Notes under the pieces: model-generated
The model's database searches: none
The model's input: the letters and a program-made list of their open reading frames with translations, nothing else
Told to the model about the DNA's origin: nothing
NCBI RefSeq assembly: GCF_002954665.1
Contig: NZ_MSCM01000002.1
Location: forward strand, 170,173 to 234,172
Direction: 5' to 3'
From: Polaribacter glomeratus
GTDB lineage: Bacteria; Bacteroidota; Bacteroidia; Flavobacteriales; Flavobacteriaceae
DNA: 64,000 bases
Part shown: one piece after another, positions 42,908 to 52,781 of the stretch
Layout of the letters: each line of letters begins with the position of its first letter
How positions within the stretch are numbered: the stretch's first letter is position 1
Made by a program: the position numbers and the translations under genes

Positions 42908-44719
42908 TTATTCGCTTTTATGATGATCTTCTGCAGCTTTACGCTCTAACTCTGCTTGAAATTCTTCCATCACTGGTTTTACGGTACTTTCTGGAATATC
43001 GGCAACTTTAATATACATTAAGCCATCTATTGCATTGTTAAATTTTGGATCTACATTAAAAGCGACTAAACGAGCGTTTTGCTTTACGTATTTTTTAATT
43101 AAAACAGGAATTCTTAATGCTCCTGGTTCAATTTCATCAATTATTTTATCAAATTTTTGCATATCCGCTTGCGTGGCATCAAACACAAAATCTTTATCAA
43201 CATCTTTTAATTTTACTTTGTATTCTTTCTTCGGACGAATATATTGCGCAATATAAGGGTCGTAATAATGAGATTTCATAAACTCAATCATTAATGATTT
43301 AGAGAAATCTGAAAACTGATTACTTATAGAAACACCGCCCATTAAATATTTATATTCTGGATAACGCAACGTAACGTGCACGATTCCTTTCCATAATAAA
43401 AACAATGGCATTGGTTTTTGTTGGTATTCTTGAATAATAAAAGCACGTCCCATTTCTATGGTATCATCCATCATTTGATGCAGTTCGGGTTCAATCCTAA
43501 ATAATGTTTGAACATAAAACCCGTCAATACCATACTTTTTGTAAATTTCTTTTCCAAGGCCCATTCTATATGCGCCTGCTAAACAATTAGCGTCTCTGTC
43601 CCATAAAAATAGATGGTGATAATACTTATCATAAATATCTAAATCTATTGCTTTATTTGTGCCTTCGCCCACACCTCTAAAAGTGATTTCGCGCAACCTT
43701 CCTATTTCGTGCAACAAATTAGGAATTTCTTTTGCGCTTGCAAAAAACACTTCATAATTTTTACTTTCTAAAAGCCTACCCTCTTTTTCTCTTAAAGCAT
43801 TTACCTCTTTAATAAAAGAATCTACACTTCTTTGAGCAGTGATTTTTTTGGCTTTTCTTTTAATTTTGATATTTTGGGCAGAAATTAACTTGTGTGCTTT
43901 TTCAAACGGATTTGCCAACATATACGTTTTCTTTCTGATAAACTCAGAAAAAGCAGTAATATCTTTATATTCCTCTTGATCGCTAACCGAAATTGGTTTT
44001 CCTATTCTAACTCGTATAACTTTGCCGTTCTGCGACATTACTTCCGAGGGTAATTTGGCTGTTCTTAACGTGTCACTAATTTTTGATAGAATATAAAAAA
44101 AACGGCTATTTTTTGCATGAAAATAAATAGGAATTACCGGTACTTTTGCCTTTTTAATCAATCTTACAGCACCATCTTCCCAAGGTTTATCAACCTTTAA
44201 TTTACCGTCTCTATAAGTAGAAACTTCTCCCGCAGGAAAAATACCTAAAGGCATACCTTCTCTTAAATGTAACAATGCACTTTTAATACCTGCAACACTA
44301 GATTTTGCCTCCTTTCTGTGTTCAAAAGGATTTACTGGCATTATATAGGGTTTTAAAGGCCCTATTCTGTGAAGTAAAAAATTGGCAATTATTTTATAAT
44401 CAGATCTCTTTTCAATCAGTAGTTTTAATAATAAAACACCATCCAATCCGCCTAAAGGATGATTAGAAACGGTAATAAAAGCACCGTCTTTTGGTATTCT
44501 TTTTAAATCCTCTTCAGGAATTTCAAACTTTATATTGCAATCATCTAAAACACCATTTAAAAAATTTAAATCTGTTTTATCTTTGTTATTATTATATATT
44601 TTATTGATTGTAGAAATACGCAATACCCTTATAAGCAACCAGCCTACAAAGATGCCTAGAAAACCAAATTTTTCTAAGCCAATTATTTGTGCAATTTCTT
44701 TAGATGTTACTAATGCCAT
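42908..44719 (-). CDS. olsF: OlsF-like bifunctional acyltransferase (PlsC-type plus GNAT/OlsB-type)
   Basis: 603 aa with two domains. Residues about 60-260 form a PlsC-type O-acyltransferase with NHPLGGLDG (HX4D) and IFPAGEVSTYRDG. Residues about 330-520 are an OlsB-like N-acyltransferase (FRGVGEGTNKAIDLD, CLAGAYRMGLG, IEMGRAFI). This order is that of OlsF, which makes ornithine lipid in two steps: N-acylation of ornithine by the C-terminal domain, then O-acylation by the N-terminal domain. Glycine as the head-group amino acid is equally possible in Bacteroidota. A TAAATTTG promoter box lies on the minus strand at 44742-44749. Confidence 0.88.
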   Translation of the reverse strand: MALVTSKEIAQIIGLEKFGFLGIFVGWLLIRVLRISTINKIYNNNKDKTDLNFLNGVLDDCNIKFEIPEEDLKRIPKDGAFITVSNHPLGGLDGVLLLKLLIEKRSDYKIIANFLLHRIGPLKPYIMPVNPFEHRKEAKSSVAGIKSALLHLREGMPLGIFPAGEVSTYRDGKLKVDKPWEDGAVRLIKKAKVPVIPIYFHAKNSRFFYILSKISDTLRTAKLPSEVMSQNGKVIRVRIGKPISVSDQEEYKDITAFSEFIRKKTYMLANPFEKAHKLISAQNIKIKRKAKKITAQRSVDSFIKEVNALREKEGRLLESKNYEVFFASAKEIPNLLHEIGRLREITFRGVGEGTNKAIDLDIYDKYYHHLFLWDRDANCLAGAYRMGLGKEIYKKYGIDGFYVQTLFRIEPELHQMMDDTIEMGRAFIIQEYQQKPMPLFLLWKGIVHVTLRYPEYKYLMGGVSISNQFSDFSKSLMIEFMKSHYYDPYIAQYIRPKKEYKVKLKDVDKDFVFDATQADMQKFDKIIDEIEPGALRIPVLIKKYVKQNARLVAFNVDPKFNNAIDGLMYIKVADIPESTVKPVMEEFQAELERKAAEDHHKSE

Positions 44720-44774
44720 AAATTAAAATTAGATGCATCTGCAAATTTACTAAAAAAATTAAAGCAACTTTTTA

Positions 44775-46028
44775 TTAATTCGGTTTCACTACAATTTGAG
44801 AGGTTTCCTTGTTAATTTGAGTTAATAAAGAAATACCTTTTTGTTCAATTAAAGCGATTGCTTTTGCATCAAAATGACGCACTGTATATAAATCTACTTC
44901 CGTTTGAACTTCAATTTTAAACTCTGCTTTTAGTTCCTCATAAAAATCGTCAAACTTGCTAAATTTATTATCAATACAGACAGAAAAACTAATGGCTGAA
45001 TTCTGAATTAAATTTACTTTTAGTTGATAATCATGCAATTTTTGAAAAATATAACTAATATTATTTTCTACCATAAAAGAAAAATCTAGCGCCGAAATTG
45101 AAATTAAAATCTGATTTTTCTTTACAATAAAACAAGGAATATGCGGTACTAAAGTAGCTCCTTTAGAAACTTTAGTTCCTGTTTCTTTGGGATTTAAAAA
45201 TGAACGAACTAATAACGGAATTTCCTTTTTTTGTAAAGGTTGTAATGTTTTTGGATGAATTACAGAAGCGCCATAAAAAGCCATTTCTATTGCCTCTTCA
45301 TAAGAAATTTGCTCTAACAAAGTAGTATCAGTAAAAACTCTTGGATCTGCGTTTAAAACACCTTCTACATCTTTCCAAATAGTAACGCTTTCTGCATTTA
45401 AACAATAGGCAAAAATACCTGCTGTATAATCAGAACCTTCTCTACCTAAACTTGTAGTGTTTTCTGTATCGTTGGCTGCAATAAAACCTTGTGTTATATT
45501 AATTTTGGTGACATCCACTTTTTTTGTAATAATAGCCTCTGTAAGTTCCCAATCTACTTTTGCATCACGATAATTACTATCTGTTTTTATATAATTTCGC
45601 ACATCAAACCAACTATTTTCTGTTCCTATTTTAGATAAATAGGCACTTACAATTCTGGTTGATAAAAGCTCTCCAAAACAAATAATTTGATCATAAACAT
45701 AATTATATCTTTGAGATGCATTTCTAGCTAAAAACCAGCCTAGTTCACCAAAAAGAATATCAACATCTCTATAAACTTCGTCTTCTTTATCAAAAAGTGA
45801 ACTCATAATGTTTTTGTGATACTCTTCAATAAAGGTTAATTTACTTGGTAATTTATCCGATTTGCTATAATACGCATCTACAACTTCTTCAAAAGCATTT
45901 GTTATTTTACCCATTGCAGATATAACAACTAAAGTATCTTTTGCTCCTTCATTTTTTATGATTGAAGCCACATTTTTTACACCTTCTGCATCTTGTACCG
46001 ATGCGCCACCAAATTTAAAAATCTTCAT
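44775..46028 (-). CDS. lysC: Aspartate kinase
   Basis: 417 aa. It phosphorylates aspartate at the entry to lysine, threonine and methionine synthesis. The N-terminal amino-acid kinase domain carries KFGGASVQDAEG (ATP/Asp site, residues about 5-16), VVISAMGKITN, LGREGSDYTAG and the late VFTDTTLLEQISYEEA. The C-terminal ~120 residues form paired ACT-like domains for feedback control. It is monofunctional: no homoserine dehydrogenase is fused. The gene stands alone between olsF and the GNAT gene on the same strand. Confidence 0.9.
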   Translation of the reverse strand: MKIFKFGGASVQDAEGVKNVASIIKNEGAKDTLVVISAMGKITNAFEEVVDAYYSKSDKLPSKLTFIEEYHKNIMSSLFDKEDEVYRDVDILFGELGWFLARNASQRYNYVYDQIICFGELLSTRIVSAYLSKIGTENSWFDVRNYIKTDSNYRDAKVDWELTEAIITKKVDVTKINITQGFIAANDTENTTSLGREGSDYTAGIFAYCLNAESVTIWKDVEGVLNADPRVFTDTTLLEQISYEEAIEMAFYGASVIHPKTLQPLQKKEIPLLVRSFLNPKETGTKVSKGATLVPHIPCFIVKKNQILISISALDFSFMVENNISYIFQKLHDYQLKVNLIQNSAISFSVCIDNKFSKFDDFYEELKAEFKIEVQTEVDLYTVRHFDAKAIALIEQKGISLLTQINKETSQIVVKPN

Positions 46029-46127
46029 TATAAATTCTATTATTTTAGATTTACATTAAATAAGAGTGATTGATTCAAAAAGTTATTGATACAATCTAGT
46101 ACCTCAAAATCACTCGAACCAATACTT

Positions 46128-46610
46128 TTACTGATTATTTTGAATATATTTCGCTAAATTTTCTTTGTTCATTTGCACCACAGACCAATCATGCAAATAG
46201 GTAGCTCCTGTACTTTTATAAAAATCAATTGCATTTGTATTCCAATCTATTACTTCCCAAGCAACTCTGTTAAAATTATGTTCGTACGCATATTTTAAAA
46301 CAGCTGTATACAAAGCTTTACCTGCGCCTATTTTTCGTTTACTTTGCGTTACCATTAAATCTTCTAAATGAATTGATTTGCCTTTCCAAGTAGAGTATCG
46401 TTCGTAGAACAAAGCAATACCAATAACTACGGCGTTTTCTTCGGCAACAAAAAGCTTAAATTTTGGAGTATCAGAAAAACCATCTTTTAATAAATCTTGT
46501 ACTGTAATTTCTACTGCATCTGGCTCTTTTTCAAAAACTGCCAATTCTGTTATTAAATCTAAAACAGCTTGTACATCTTTTTTTTGACCTTCTCTTATTA
46601 TAAAACTCAT
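46128..46610 (-). CDS. GNAT family N-acetyltransferase (diamine acetyltransferase-like)
   Basis: 160 aa. It has the GNAT fold with acetyl-CoA-binding segment VTQSKRKIGAGKALYTAVLKYA (about 89-110, the R/Q-x-x-G-x-G/A loop). The sequence LITELAVFEKEPDAVEIT, GIALFYERYSTWKGKSIHLEDLMV and WEVIDWNTNAIDFYKSTGA resembles spermidine/thialysine acetyltransferases (SSAT-like). The substrate is inferred to be a small amine. A -7 box (TATCTTTG, minus strand 46627-46634) lies 17 bp upstream of the ATG. Confidence 0.85.
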   Translation of the reverse strand: MSFIIREGQKKDVQAVLDLITELAVFEKEPDAVEITVQDLLKDGFSDTPKFKLFVAEENAVVIGIALFYERYSTWKGKSIHLEDLMVTQSKRKIGAGKALYTAVLKYAYEHNFNRVAWEVIDWNTNAIDFYKSTGATYLHDWSVVQMNKENLAKYIQNNQ

Positions 46611-46809
46611 CTTCTAAAAATTTTGCCAAAGATAGTTGTTTTGCTATCGCTTAAAAATATTTGATATTTTTAGACATTTATTTTTGATTTGTTGAGATTT
46701 TATACATTTCATAAAAAAACACCACTTTTTTTACGGTAAAAACCTTAGCTACGAAAACGGAATAGTAAAAAAAAAATAGCATCTTTGTAAAATCAACATA
46801 ACAAAAAAA

Positions 46810-47820
46810 ATGACTGTACAAAAACAAACTTTAGGAGAATTTATTATTGAAAATCAATCTTCTTTCAAATACAGTTCTGGTGAACTCTCTAGACTGATAA
46901 ACTCAATTAGATTAGCTGCAAAAATAGTAAACCATGAAGTTAATAAAGCGGGTTTAGTAGATATTCTTGGTGCGGCTGGCGACACAAACATACAAGGTGA
47001 AGACCAACAAAAGCTAGATGTTTATGCAAATGAAAAGTTTATTCAAACGCTTACAAAAAGAAATATTGTTTGTGGTATTGCAAGTGAAGAAGAAGATAGT
47101 TTTATAACTATTAACAGTCAAGATGAAAATAATCAAAACAAATATGTTGTACTAATTGACCCTTTAGATGGCTCGTCTAATATTGATGTAAATGTTTCTG
47201 TTGGAACTATTTTTTCTATATATAGACGTGTAACTCCTGTTGGAACACCTGTTCAAATAGAAGATTTTTTACAAAAAGGAAGCGAGCAAGTTGCAGCTGG
47301 TTATGTTGTTTATGGTACGTCTACAATGTTGGTATACACAACTGGTCATGGCGTTAATGGTTTTACCTTAAACCCAGCAATTGGGTCTTTTTACTTATCA
47401 CATCCAAACATGAGTTTCCCCGAAGATGGAAATATTTACTCTGTTAATGAAGGAAATTATTTAGATTTTCCTCTTGGGATAAAAAAATACATAAAATACT
47501 GTCAGGAAGAAGAAGATGACAGACCGTATACAAGCAGATATATTGGTTCTTTAGTTTCTGATTTTCATAGAAATATGATTAAAGGCGGAATTTACATGTA
47601 TCCTAAAGGTTCTAGAAATCCTAACGGAAAATTACGTTTGTTATATGAATGCAATCCAATGGCATTTATTGCTGAACAAGCAAACGGGAAATCTTCTGAT
47701 GGTTATACAAGAACAATGGATGTTGAGCCAACAGAACTGCACCAAAGAGTACCATTTGTTTGCGGAAGTAAAAATATGGTTGAAAAAGTAGAACAATACA
47801 TGCGTGAATTTGGAGAATAA
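46810..47820 (+). CDS. fbp: Fructose-1,6-bisphosphatase class I
   Basis: 336 aa. It hydrolyses fructose-1,6-bisphosphate in gluconeogenesis. The diagnostic motif [26 protein letters not shown] (about 115-140) carries the metal-binding acidic residues. [31 protein letters not shown] and the substrate-binding [22 protein letters not shown] are also present. The length is normal and the start at 46810 is clear. It has its own upstream AT-rich region and is divergent from the GNAT gene. Confidence 0.96.
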   Translation: MTVQKQTLGEFIIENQSSFKYSSGELSRLINSIRLAAKIVNHEVNKAGLVDILGAAGDTNIQGEDQQKLDVYANEKFIQTLTKRNIVCGIASEEEDSFITINSQDENNQNKYVVLIDPLDGSSNIDVNVSVGTIFSIYRRVTPVGTPVQIEDFLQKGSEQVAAGYVVYGTSTMLVYTTGHGVNGFTLNPAIGSFYLSHPNMSFPEDGNIYSVNEGNYLDFPLGIKKYIKYCQEEEDDRPYTSRYIGSLVSDFHRNMIKGGIYMYPKGSRNPNGKLRLLYECNPMAFIAEQANGKSSDGYTRTMDVEPTELHQRVPFVCGSKNMVEKVEQYMREFGE

Positions 47821-47861
47821 ATCCTTTCTATTCAACTATAAATTATCAAAACGTTAACTAC

Positions 47862-47892
47862 TTGTAAAAGTATTTTTTAATGTTTAAATTTG
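47862..47892 (+). promoter_or_regulatory. Promoter of the superoxide dismutase gene
   Basis: TTG (47862-47864), 20 bp, then TAAATTTG (47885-47892), a good Bacteroidota consensus, 41 bp before the ATG at 47934. Confidence 0.6.
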
Positions 47893-47933
47893 TATCAGAA
47901 AATTAAATTATTCAATCTAAATATAAAAAAATT

Positions 47934-48542
47934 ATGGCTTTTAAATTACCAGAATTAGGATATGCTTACGACGCATTAGAACCAAATATTGATGCTAAAA
48001 CAATGGAAATTCACCATTCTAAACATCACAACGGATATACAAATAACTTAAACAACGCAATTACAGGAACTAATTTAGAAGGAAAGTCTATAGAAGCTAT
48101 TCTTACTAATTTAGACATGAGCAATGGTGCTGTTAGAAATAATGGTGGTGGTTTTTACAATCATTCTTTATTCTGGACCGTTTTAAATCCTGAAGATAGA
48201 GGTTACTTATCTGGCGAATTAAAAGATGCTATCGAAGCTGCTTTTGGTTCTAAAGATGCTTTTATCGAAGCTTTTTCTAAAGCGGCTGCAACACAATTTG
48301 GCTCTGGTTGGGCTTGGTTATGTGTGCATCCAGGAGGAAAAGTAGAAGTTTGTTCTACTCCAAATCAAGACAATCCATTAATGCCGGGTGTTACTTGTGG
48401 CGGAACTCCAATTTTAGGATTAGATGTTTGGGAACATGCTTATTATTTAAACTACCAAAACAGAAGACCAGATTATATTAGTGCTTTCTTTAAAGTAATT
48501 AACTGGAATGAAGTTGAAAAAAGATACGCTGCTGCCAAATAA
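47934..48542 (+). CDS. sodA: Superoxide dismutase (Fe/Mn family)
   Basis: 202 aa. It converts superoxide to oxygen and hydrogen peroxide. Metal ligands: His27 in [13 protein letters not shown], His in FYNHSLFW (about 80), and Asp and His in [12 protein letters not shown] (about 164 and 168). The N-terminus lacks a signal peptide, so it is cytoplasmic. Fe versus Mn use cannot be settled from sequence alone. It ends at a terminator (48613-48644). Confidence 0.95.
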   Translation: MAFKLPELGYAYDALEPNIDAKTMEIHHSKHHNGYTNNLNNAITGTNLEGKSIEAILTNLDMSNGAVRNNGGGFYNHSLFWTVLNPEDRGYLSGELKDAIEAAFGSKDAFIEAFSKAAATQFGSGWAWLCVHPGGKVEVCSTPNQDNPLMPGVTCGGTPILGLDVWEHAYYLNYQNRRPDYISAFFKVINWNEVEKRYAAAK

Positions 48543-48612
48543 GTAACGCAGTTACTTCTGGCACATCACTTTTATGCAGAAACGCTAAAAAGTAATTTAC
48601 TAAATTAAATTA

Positions 48613-48644
48613 TAAAAAGCATCCAATATTTTGGATGCTTTTTA
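48613..48644 (+). terminator. Terminator of the superoxide dismutase gene
   Basis: TAAAAAGCATCCAA (48613-48626), loop TATT, then TTGGATGCTTTTTA (48631-48644): a 14-bp stem. The gap 48543-48868 contains only this hairpin and the purF-side hairpin; no gene is seen. Confidence 0.85.
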
Positions 48645-48806
48645 TGATTAAAACCAACTCAATTTCTTTCTTTCCTTACTGATTAAAATAAAACGTATTT
48701 CATTGATTCTTATTTATTTTACTTGAAGAAAATAAGTCTAAAAACGATCAAATTTATTTTAATTTACAAAAATTTTAATTATTTAAAACTAAAAATCAAT
48801 TCAAAA

Positions 48807-48841
48807 AAAAGAGAGCGAATTAAAATAATTCGCTCTCTTTT
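48807..48841 (-). terminator. Terminator of the PurF-like gene
   Basis: AAAAGAGAGCGAATT (48807-48821) and AATTCGCTCTCTTTT (48827-48841), a 15-bp stem followed on the minus strand by a T run, 28 bp after the stop codon. Confidence 0.85.
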
Positions 48842-48868
48842 ACTGTAGTGTTTTTTTTAAGGTATAAT

Positions 48869-50767
48869 CTAATAAGCTCTTTTACTGCTGCCTTCATAGA
48901 AATTTATAAACGCTTGATTTACGACTCTATGACCTCCAGGAGTTGGATAATTACCCGTAAAATACCAATCACCTAAATGATTAGGACACGCTTTATGCAA
49001 ACCTTCTATCGTTTGATAAATAACCTCAACCTCTGCTTTAATATCTTCGGTTTTTAGCATTTCTGCAATTTTACCTGATATTTCTTCAATTGTAAAAAGA
49101 CTATAGACCTCCTTTACATAATTAATAATATCAGCATCTTTATTACCGTGTTGTGCTTTACATTTTATATAAACTTCGTCTATAATATGATATTTATTAT
49201 GGTCTTTTAATAATTCTAACGCCGCTTTAAAAGCGATAAAATCCTCAATTCTAGCCATATCGATTCCGTAACAATCTGGATAACGAATTTGCGGTGCAGA
49301 AGAAACTACCACAATTTTTTTAGGCTCTAATCTATCTAAAATTCTTATAATACTTTTCTTTAACGTAGTTCCACGTACAATACTATCATCAATAATTACT
49401 AAATTGTCTGTAGGTTTTACAACACCATAGGTAATGTCATATACATGTTCTACCAAATCATCTCTAGAACTATCATCTGCAATAAAGGTTCTTAATTTTG
49501 CATCTTTGATTGCAATTTTTTCAAATCGTGCTCTTTCTGATAAAATTTGAGTTACTTTTTCTGCTGATAAATTTTTACCGCCTTCTAAAATTTTAGCAGT
49601 TTTTTGTTTATTTAAAACATCTTCAGCGGCTTCCGTCATTCCGTAAAAAGAAGTTTCTGCCGTATTAGGAATGTAAGAAAAAACGGTATTAGAAATATCA
49701 GAATCTATTGCTTTTAGTATTTCAGGAAACACAAATTTCCCTAAGTTTTTACGTTCTTGATAAATACTAGCATCACTACCTCTAGAAAAATAAATACGTT
49801 CAAAAGAACATGATTTTTTTTCTTTAGGCTCTAAAACTAATTCTATTGAGGTCATTCCGCTTTTTTTAATAATTAGCGCATGCCCTCTTTCCAATTCTTT
49901 TACATCGGCAATCTTTACATTAAAAACAGTTTGTATTACTGGTCTTTCTGATGCAACTACAACTACCTCGTCATCTTCATAATAAAATGTAGGTCTAATT
50001 CCGTTTGGATCCCTTAGCACAAATGCGTCTCCATGACCTACTAAACCAGCCATTGCGTAGCCACCATCCCAATTTTTAGAAGATCTTTTTAAAATATTTT
50101 TTAAGCTTAAATTTTCTTCAATAAAAGGGGATGCATCTTTTTTATTAAATCCTTGTTCTTTGGCTTTTAGGTATAAATCAGCAACTTCGGCTTCTAAAAA
50201 ATGCCCAATTTTTTCCATTACAGTAACCGTGTCTGTATTCTCTTTTGGATGCTGACCTAACTCAATTAACTCTTCTAACATTTGTTTAGAATTCGTCATA
50301 TTAAAGTTACCCGCAACAATTAAATTTTGATGTCTCCAGTTACTTTGGCGTAAAAATGGATGCACACTTTCTATGGAGTTTTTACCAAAAGTACCGTAAC
50401 GAACATGTCCTAAAAAGAGGTTTCCAACATATGGCATATTTTCTTCTTGCCAATCAATATCGTCTTTTTTATCAGGGTTTTCATCCAAAACAGCATTTAA
50501 ACGACCATTAATTTGAGCAAAAATATCTTGTATTGGTTGCGATTTATTAGAGCGCACTCTACTAATATATCTTGTACCCGGTTGTACATTAAATTTTACA
50601 CTTGCAAAACCAGCACCATCTTGGCCTCGATTGTGTTGCTTCTCCATTAGTAAATACATTTTATTTATTCCGTAAAAAGCAGAACCGTATTTATCCTTGT
50701 AAAACTGTAAAGGTTTTTTTAATCTAACTAATGCAATTCCGCATTCGTGTTTAATTGCGTCACTCAT
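48869..50767 (-). CDS. Long PurF-like glutamine amidotransferase/phosphoribosyltransferase
   Basis: 632 aa, clearly related to amidophosphoribosyltransferase (first step of purine synthesis) but about 120 residues longer than usual PurF. The catalytic Cys is at position 9 (KHECGIALV), so eight residues would have to be removed, as with the PurF propeptide of Bacillus. The glutaminase part has NRGQDGAGFA and GHVRYGTFG. The phosphoribosyltransferase part has the PRPP loop VIIDDSIVRGTTLKKS. Inserted segments (for example about 80-110) account for the extra length. It may be the housekeeping PurF or a paralogue. It is the second gene in the same direction after pfkB, separated by a terminator. 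Confidence 0.8.
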   Translation of the reverse strand: MSDAIKHECGIALVRLKKPLQFYKDKYGSAFYGINKMYLLMEKQHNRGQDGAGFASVKFNVQPGTRYISRVRSNKSQPIQDIFAQINGRLNAVLDENPDKKDDIDWQEENMPYVGNLFLGHVRYGTFGKNSIESVHPFLRQSNWRHQNLIVAGNFNMTNSKQMLEELIELGQHPKENTDTVTVMEKIGHFLEAEVADLYLKAKEQGFNKKDASPFIEENLSLKNILKRSSKNWDGGYAMAGLVGHGDAFVLRDPNGIRPTFYYEDDEVVVVASERPVIQTVFNVKIADVKELERGHALIIKKSGMTSIELVLEPKEKKSCSFERIYFSRGSDASIYQERKNLGKFVFPEILKAIDSDISNTVFSYIPNTAETSFYGMTEAAEDVLNKQKTAKILEGGKNLSAEKVTQILSERARFEKIAIKDAKLRTFIADDSSRDDLVEHVYDITYGVVKPTDNLVIIDDSIVRGTTLKKSIIRILDRLEPKKIVVVSSAPQIRYPDCYGIDMARIEDFIAFKAALELLKDHNKYHIIDEVYIKCKAQHGNKDADIINYVKEVYSLFTIEEISGKIAEMLKTEDIKAEVEVIYQTIEGLHKACPNHLGDWYFTGNYPTPGGHRVVNQAFINFYEGSSKRAY

Positions 50768-50798
50768 TTAATTGGTTATTTGTTGCGTTATATGTATA

Positions 50799-50829
50799 AA
50801 AAATCCGCGAATTTTAAACGCGGATTTTT
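50799..50829 (-). terminator. Terminator between the PfkB kinase gene and the PurF-like gene
   Basis: AAAAATCCGCG (50799-50809) and CGCGGATTTTT (50819-50829) form an 11-bp stem with a 9-base loop and a T run on the minus strand, 2 bp after the kinase stop codon. Confidence 0.8.
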
Positions 50830-50831
50830 AT

Positions 50832-51758
50832 TTATGAGATTTCTATATCAAATTGTGTTAACTCTTTAAAAGCTTGCAAACGCGTTTTGACTTCAGCTGC
50901 TGTAAGATTTTGCATACGTTCTGTTCCAAATTTCTCTACACAGAATGAGGCTAAATTAGAGCCGTAAATAATTGCGTTTTTCATATTCTCGAACGAAATA
51001 TTTTCTGTTTTTGCTAAATATCCACAGAAACCACCTGCAAAAGTATCTCCTGCTCCTGTTGGATCAAAAACTTCTGCCAACGGTAAAGCGGGTGCATAAA
51101 ACATATTGCCTTCATTAAATAATAAAGCACCGTGTTCTCCTTTTTTAATGACCACATATTTTGGGCCCATTCCATGAATTTTCTTTGCAGCATTTACCAA
51201 AGAATATTCTCCTGAAAGTTGACGAGCTTCTTCATCGTTTATAGTGATTACATCTACTCTTTTTAAAACAGTATGTAAATCTGCAAGTGCAATATCCATC
51301 CAAAAATTCATAGTATCTAAAACTACTAATTTTGGTTTTTCTGTCATTTGATCTAAAACAGACGCTTGTGTTAATGGATGTAAATTACCCAACATTACAA
51401 TATCTGCATCTTTAAATTCAGTAGGAACCACTGGTTCAAAATTCTCTAATACATTTAATTCTGTAATTAAAGTATCTCTAGAATTCATATCGTTATGATA
51501 TTTACCACTCCAGAAAAAAGTTTTTCCTTCTTTTATAACTTCAATACCATCAGTATTAATTCCTTTGGCATTCATCATTTTTAAATAAGATTCAGGAAAA
51601 TCTCCACCAACTACAGAAACAACTCCTGTTTTTACACCAAACTGACTTGCTGCTAAACCAACAAAAGTTCCTGAACCTCCAAGAATTTTGTCTGTTTTAC
51701 CAAAAGGAGTTTCAATTGCATCAAATGCTACAGTACCAACTGCTAATAATTTACTCAT
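50832..51758 (-). CDS. PfkB family sugar/nucleoside kinase
   Basis: 308 aa from ATG 51758 (MSKLLAVGTVAFDAIETPFGK). An upstream ATG at 51839 would add 27 residues with no family match. Ribokinase-type features: ILGGSGTFVGLAASQFG near the N-terminus, TINDEEARQL, and the C-terminal catalytic motif DPTGAGDTFAGGFCGYLA (about 228-245) with the Asp base and anion hole. The family phosphorylates ribose, fructose, adenosine or similar; the substrate is not readable. Single gene, divergent from sufE. Confidence 0.88.
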   Translation of the reverse strand: MSKLLAVGTVAFDAIETPFGKTDKILGGSGTFVGLAASQFGVKTGVVSVVGGDFPESYLKMMNAKGINTDGIEVIKEGKTFFWSGKYHNDMNSRDTLITELNVLENFEPVVPTEFKDADIVMLGNLHPLTQASVLDQMTEKPKLVVLDTMNFWMDIALADLHTVLKRVDVITINDEEARQLSGEYSLVNAAKKIHGMGPKYVVIKKGEHGALLFNEGNMFYAPALPLAEVFDPTGAGDTFAGGFCGYLAKTENISFENMKNAIIYGSNLASFCVEKFGTERMQNLTAAEVKTRLQAFKELTQFDIEIS

Positions 51759-51965
51759 ATGACTGTTTTTGTTTTTCCCTTTTCTACTTAACAATTGCAA
51801 GTTCGTAAAGGAATTTAATACATTAATTACTATATTCAAATACTATTTTAACAAAAATAATAATCAGTTTACTTTATACATAACAAGCATTTTTAATGCT
51901 TTTTTGTCGTATTTTTGCCTTTTACATAAAAGGTGTCTACGACGCCGCAAAAATAAGTTTAAAAA

Positions 51966-52391
51966 ATGACTATCAAAGAAATACAAGCAGAAATTATTGA
52001 TGAGTTTTCTATGTTCGATGATTGGATGGAACGTTATGAATATATTATAGAACTTGGTAAATCTTTACCAATCATAGACGCTGAATACAAACTAGATGAA
52101 AATCTGATAAAAGGCTGCCAATCTAAAGTTTGGTTGTTTTCTGAATTAGAAAATGATACAATAAAATTTACTGCGGATAGTGATGCAATTTTAACAAAAG
52201 GGATTGTAGCACTTTTATTACGCGTGTATTCAAATCAAAAACCGGCAGCAATTTTAACTGCAGAAACGAGTTTTATTGATGAAATTGGGCTAAAAGAACA
52301 CCTTTCGCCAACTAGAGCAAATGGCTTGGTTTCTATGGTAAAACAAATAAAAATGTATGCAATTGCACAACAAGTAAAATTGCAAAATTAA
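51966..52391 (+). CDS. sufE: SufE family cysteine-desulfurase partner
   Basis: 141 aa. It accepts sulfur from SufS and passes it to the SufBCD scaffold for Fe-S cluster building. The acceptor Cys lies in ENLIKGCQSKVWL (about residue 51), the hallmark of the family. The N-terminal helix (QAEIIDEFSMFDDWMERYEYIIELG) is also typical. It is followed after 11 bp by a DUF59 gene of the same pathway. A TATTTTTG box at 51910-51917 may be its promoter -7 element. Confidence 0.92.
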   Translation: MTIKEIQAEIIDEFSMFDDWMERYEYIIELGKSLPIIDAEYKLDENLIKGCQSKVWLFSELENDTIKFTADSDAILTKGIVALLLRVYSNQKPAAILTAETSFIDEIGLKEHLSPTRANGLVSMVKQIKMYAIAQQVKLQN

Positions 52392-52402
52392 GATTTAAGA
52401 TA

Positions 52403-52723
52403 ATGACAGATAAAGAATTAGACGAAATAGGAGATAAAATTGTAAGAGTTTTAAAAACCATTTATGATCCAGAAATTCCTGTGGATATTTACGAATTAGG
52501 ATTAATTTATGATGTTTTTGTATCCGAAGAAAACAATGCAAAAATATTAATGACCTTAACATCACCTAATTGCCCGGTTGCAGAAACGCTACCTGTAGAA
52601 GTTGAGGATAAAGTAAAAACTTTAAAAGAAATTAATAACTGTGAAGTTGAAATTACTTTTGACCCAACTTGGACTTCAGAAATGATGAGTGAAGAAGCGA
52701 AGTTAGAATTGGGAATGTTGTAG
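52403..52723 (+). CDS. DUF59/SufT-type Fe-S assembly protein
   Basis: 106 aa of the MIP18/PaaD (DUF59) family, which helps mature Fe-S proteins. KTIYDPEIPVDIYELGLIYDV (about 16-36) and TSPNCPVAETLP with its conserved Cys (about residue 58) are diagnostic. It lies 11 bp after sufE and is probably co-transcribed. A run of eight AGTTTTT repeats starts 2 bp after its stop codon. Confidence 0.9.
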   Translation: MTDKELDEIGDKIVRVLKTIYDPEIPVDIYELGLIYDVFVSEENNAKILMTLTSPNCPVAETLPVEVEDKVKTLKEINNCEVEITFDPTWTSEMMSEEAKLELGML

Positions 52724-52725
52724 TT

Positions 52726-52781
52726 AGTTTTTAGTTTTTAGTTTTTAGTTTTTAGTTTTTAGTTTTTAGTTTTTAGTTTTT
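52726..52781 (+). repeat. Heptanucleotide tandem repeat (AGTTTTT)8
   Basis: Eight perfect copies of AGTTTTT begin at 52726, just after the DUF59 stop codon. Seven-base units change length easily by slippage. The tract is intergenic, 115 bp before the DUF2480 gene. Confidence 0.9.
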
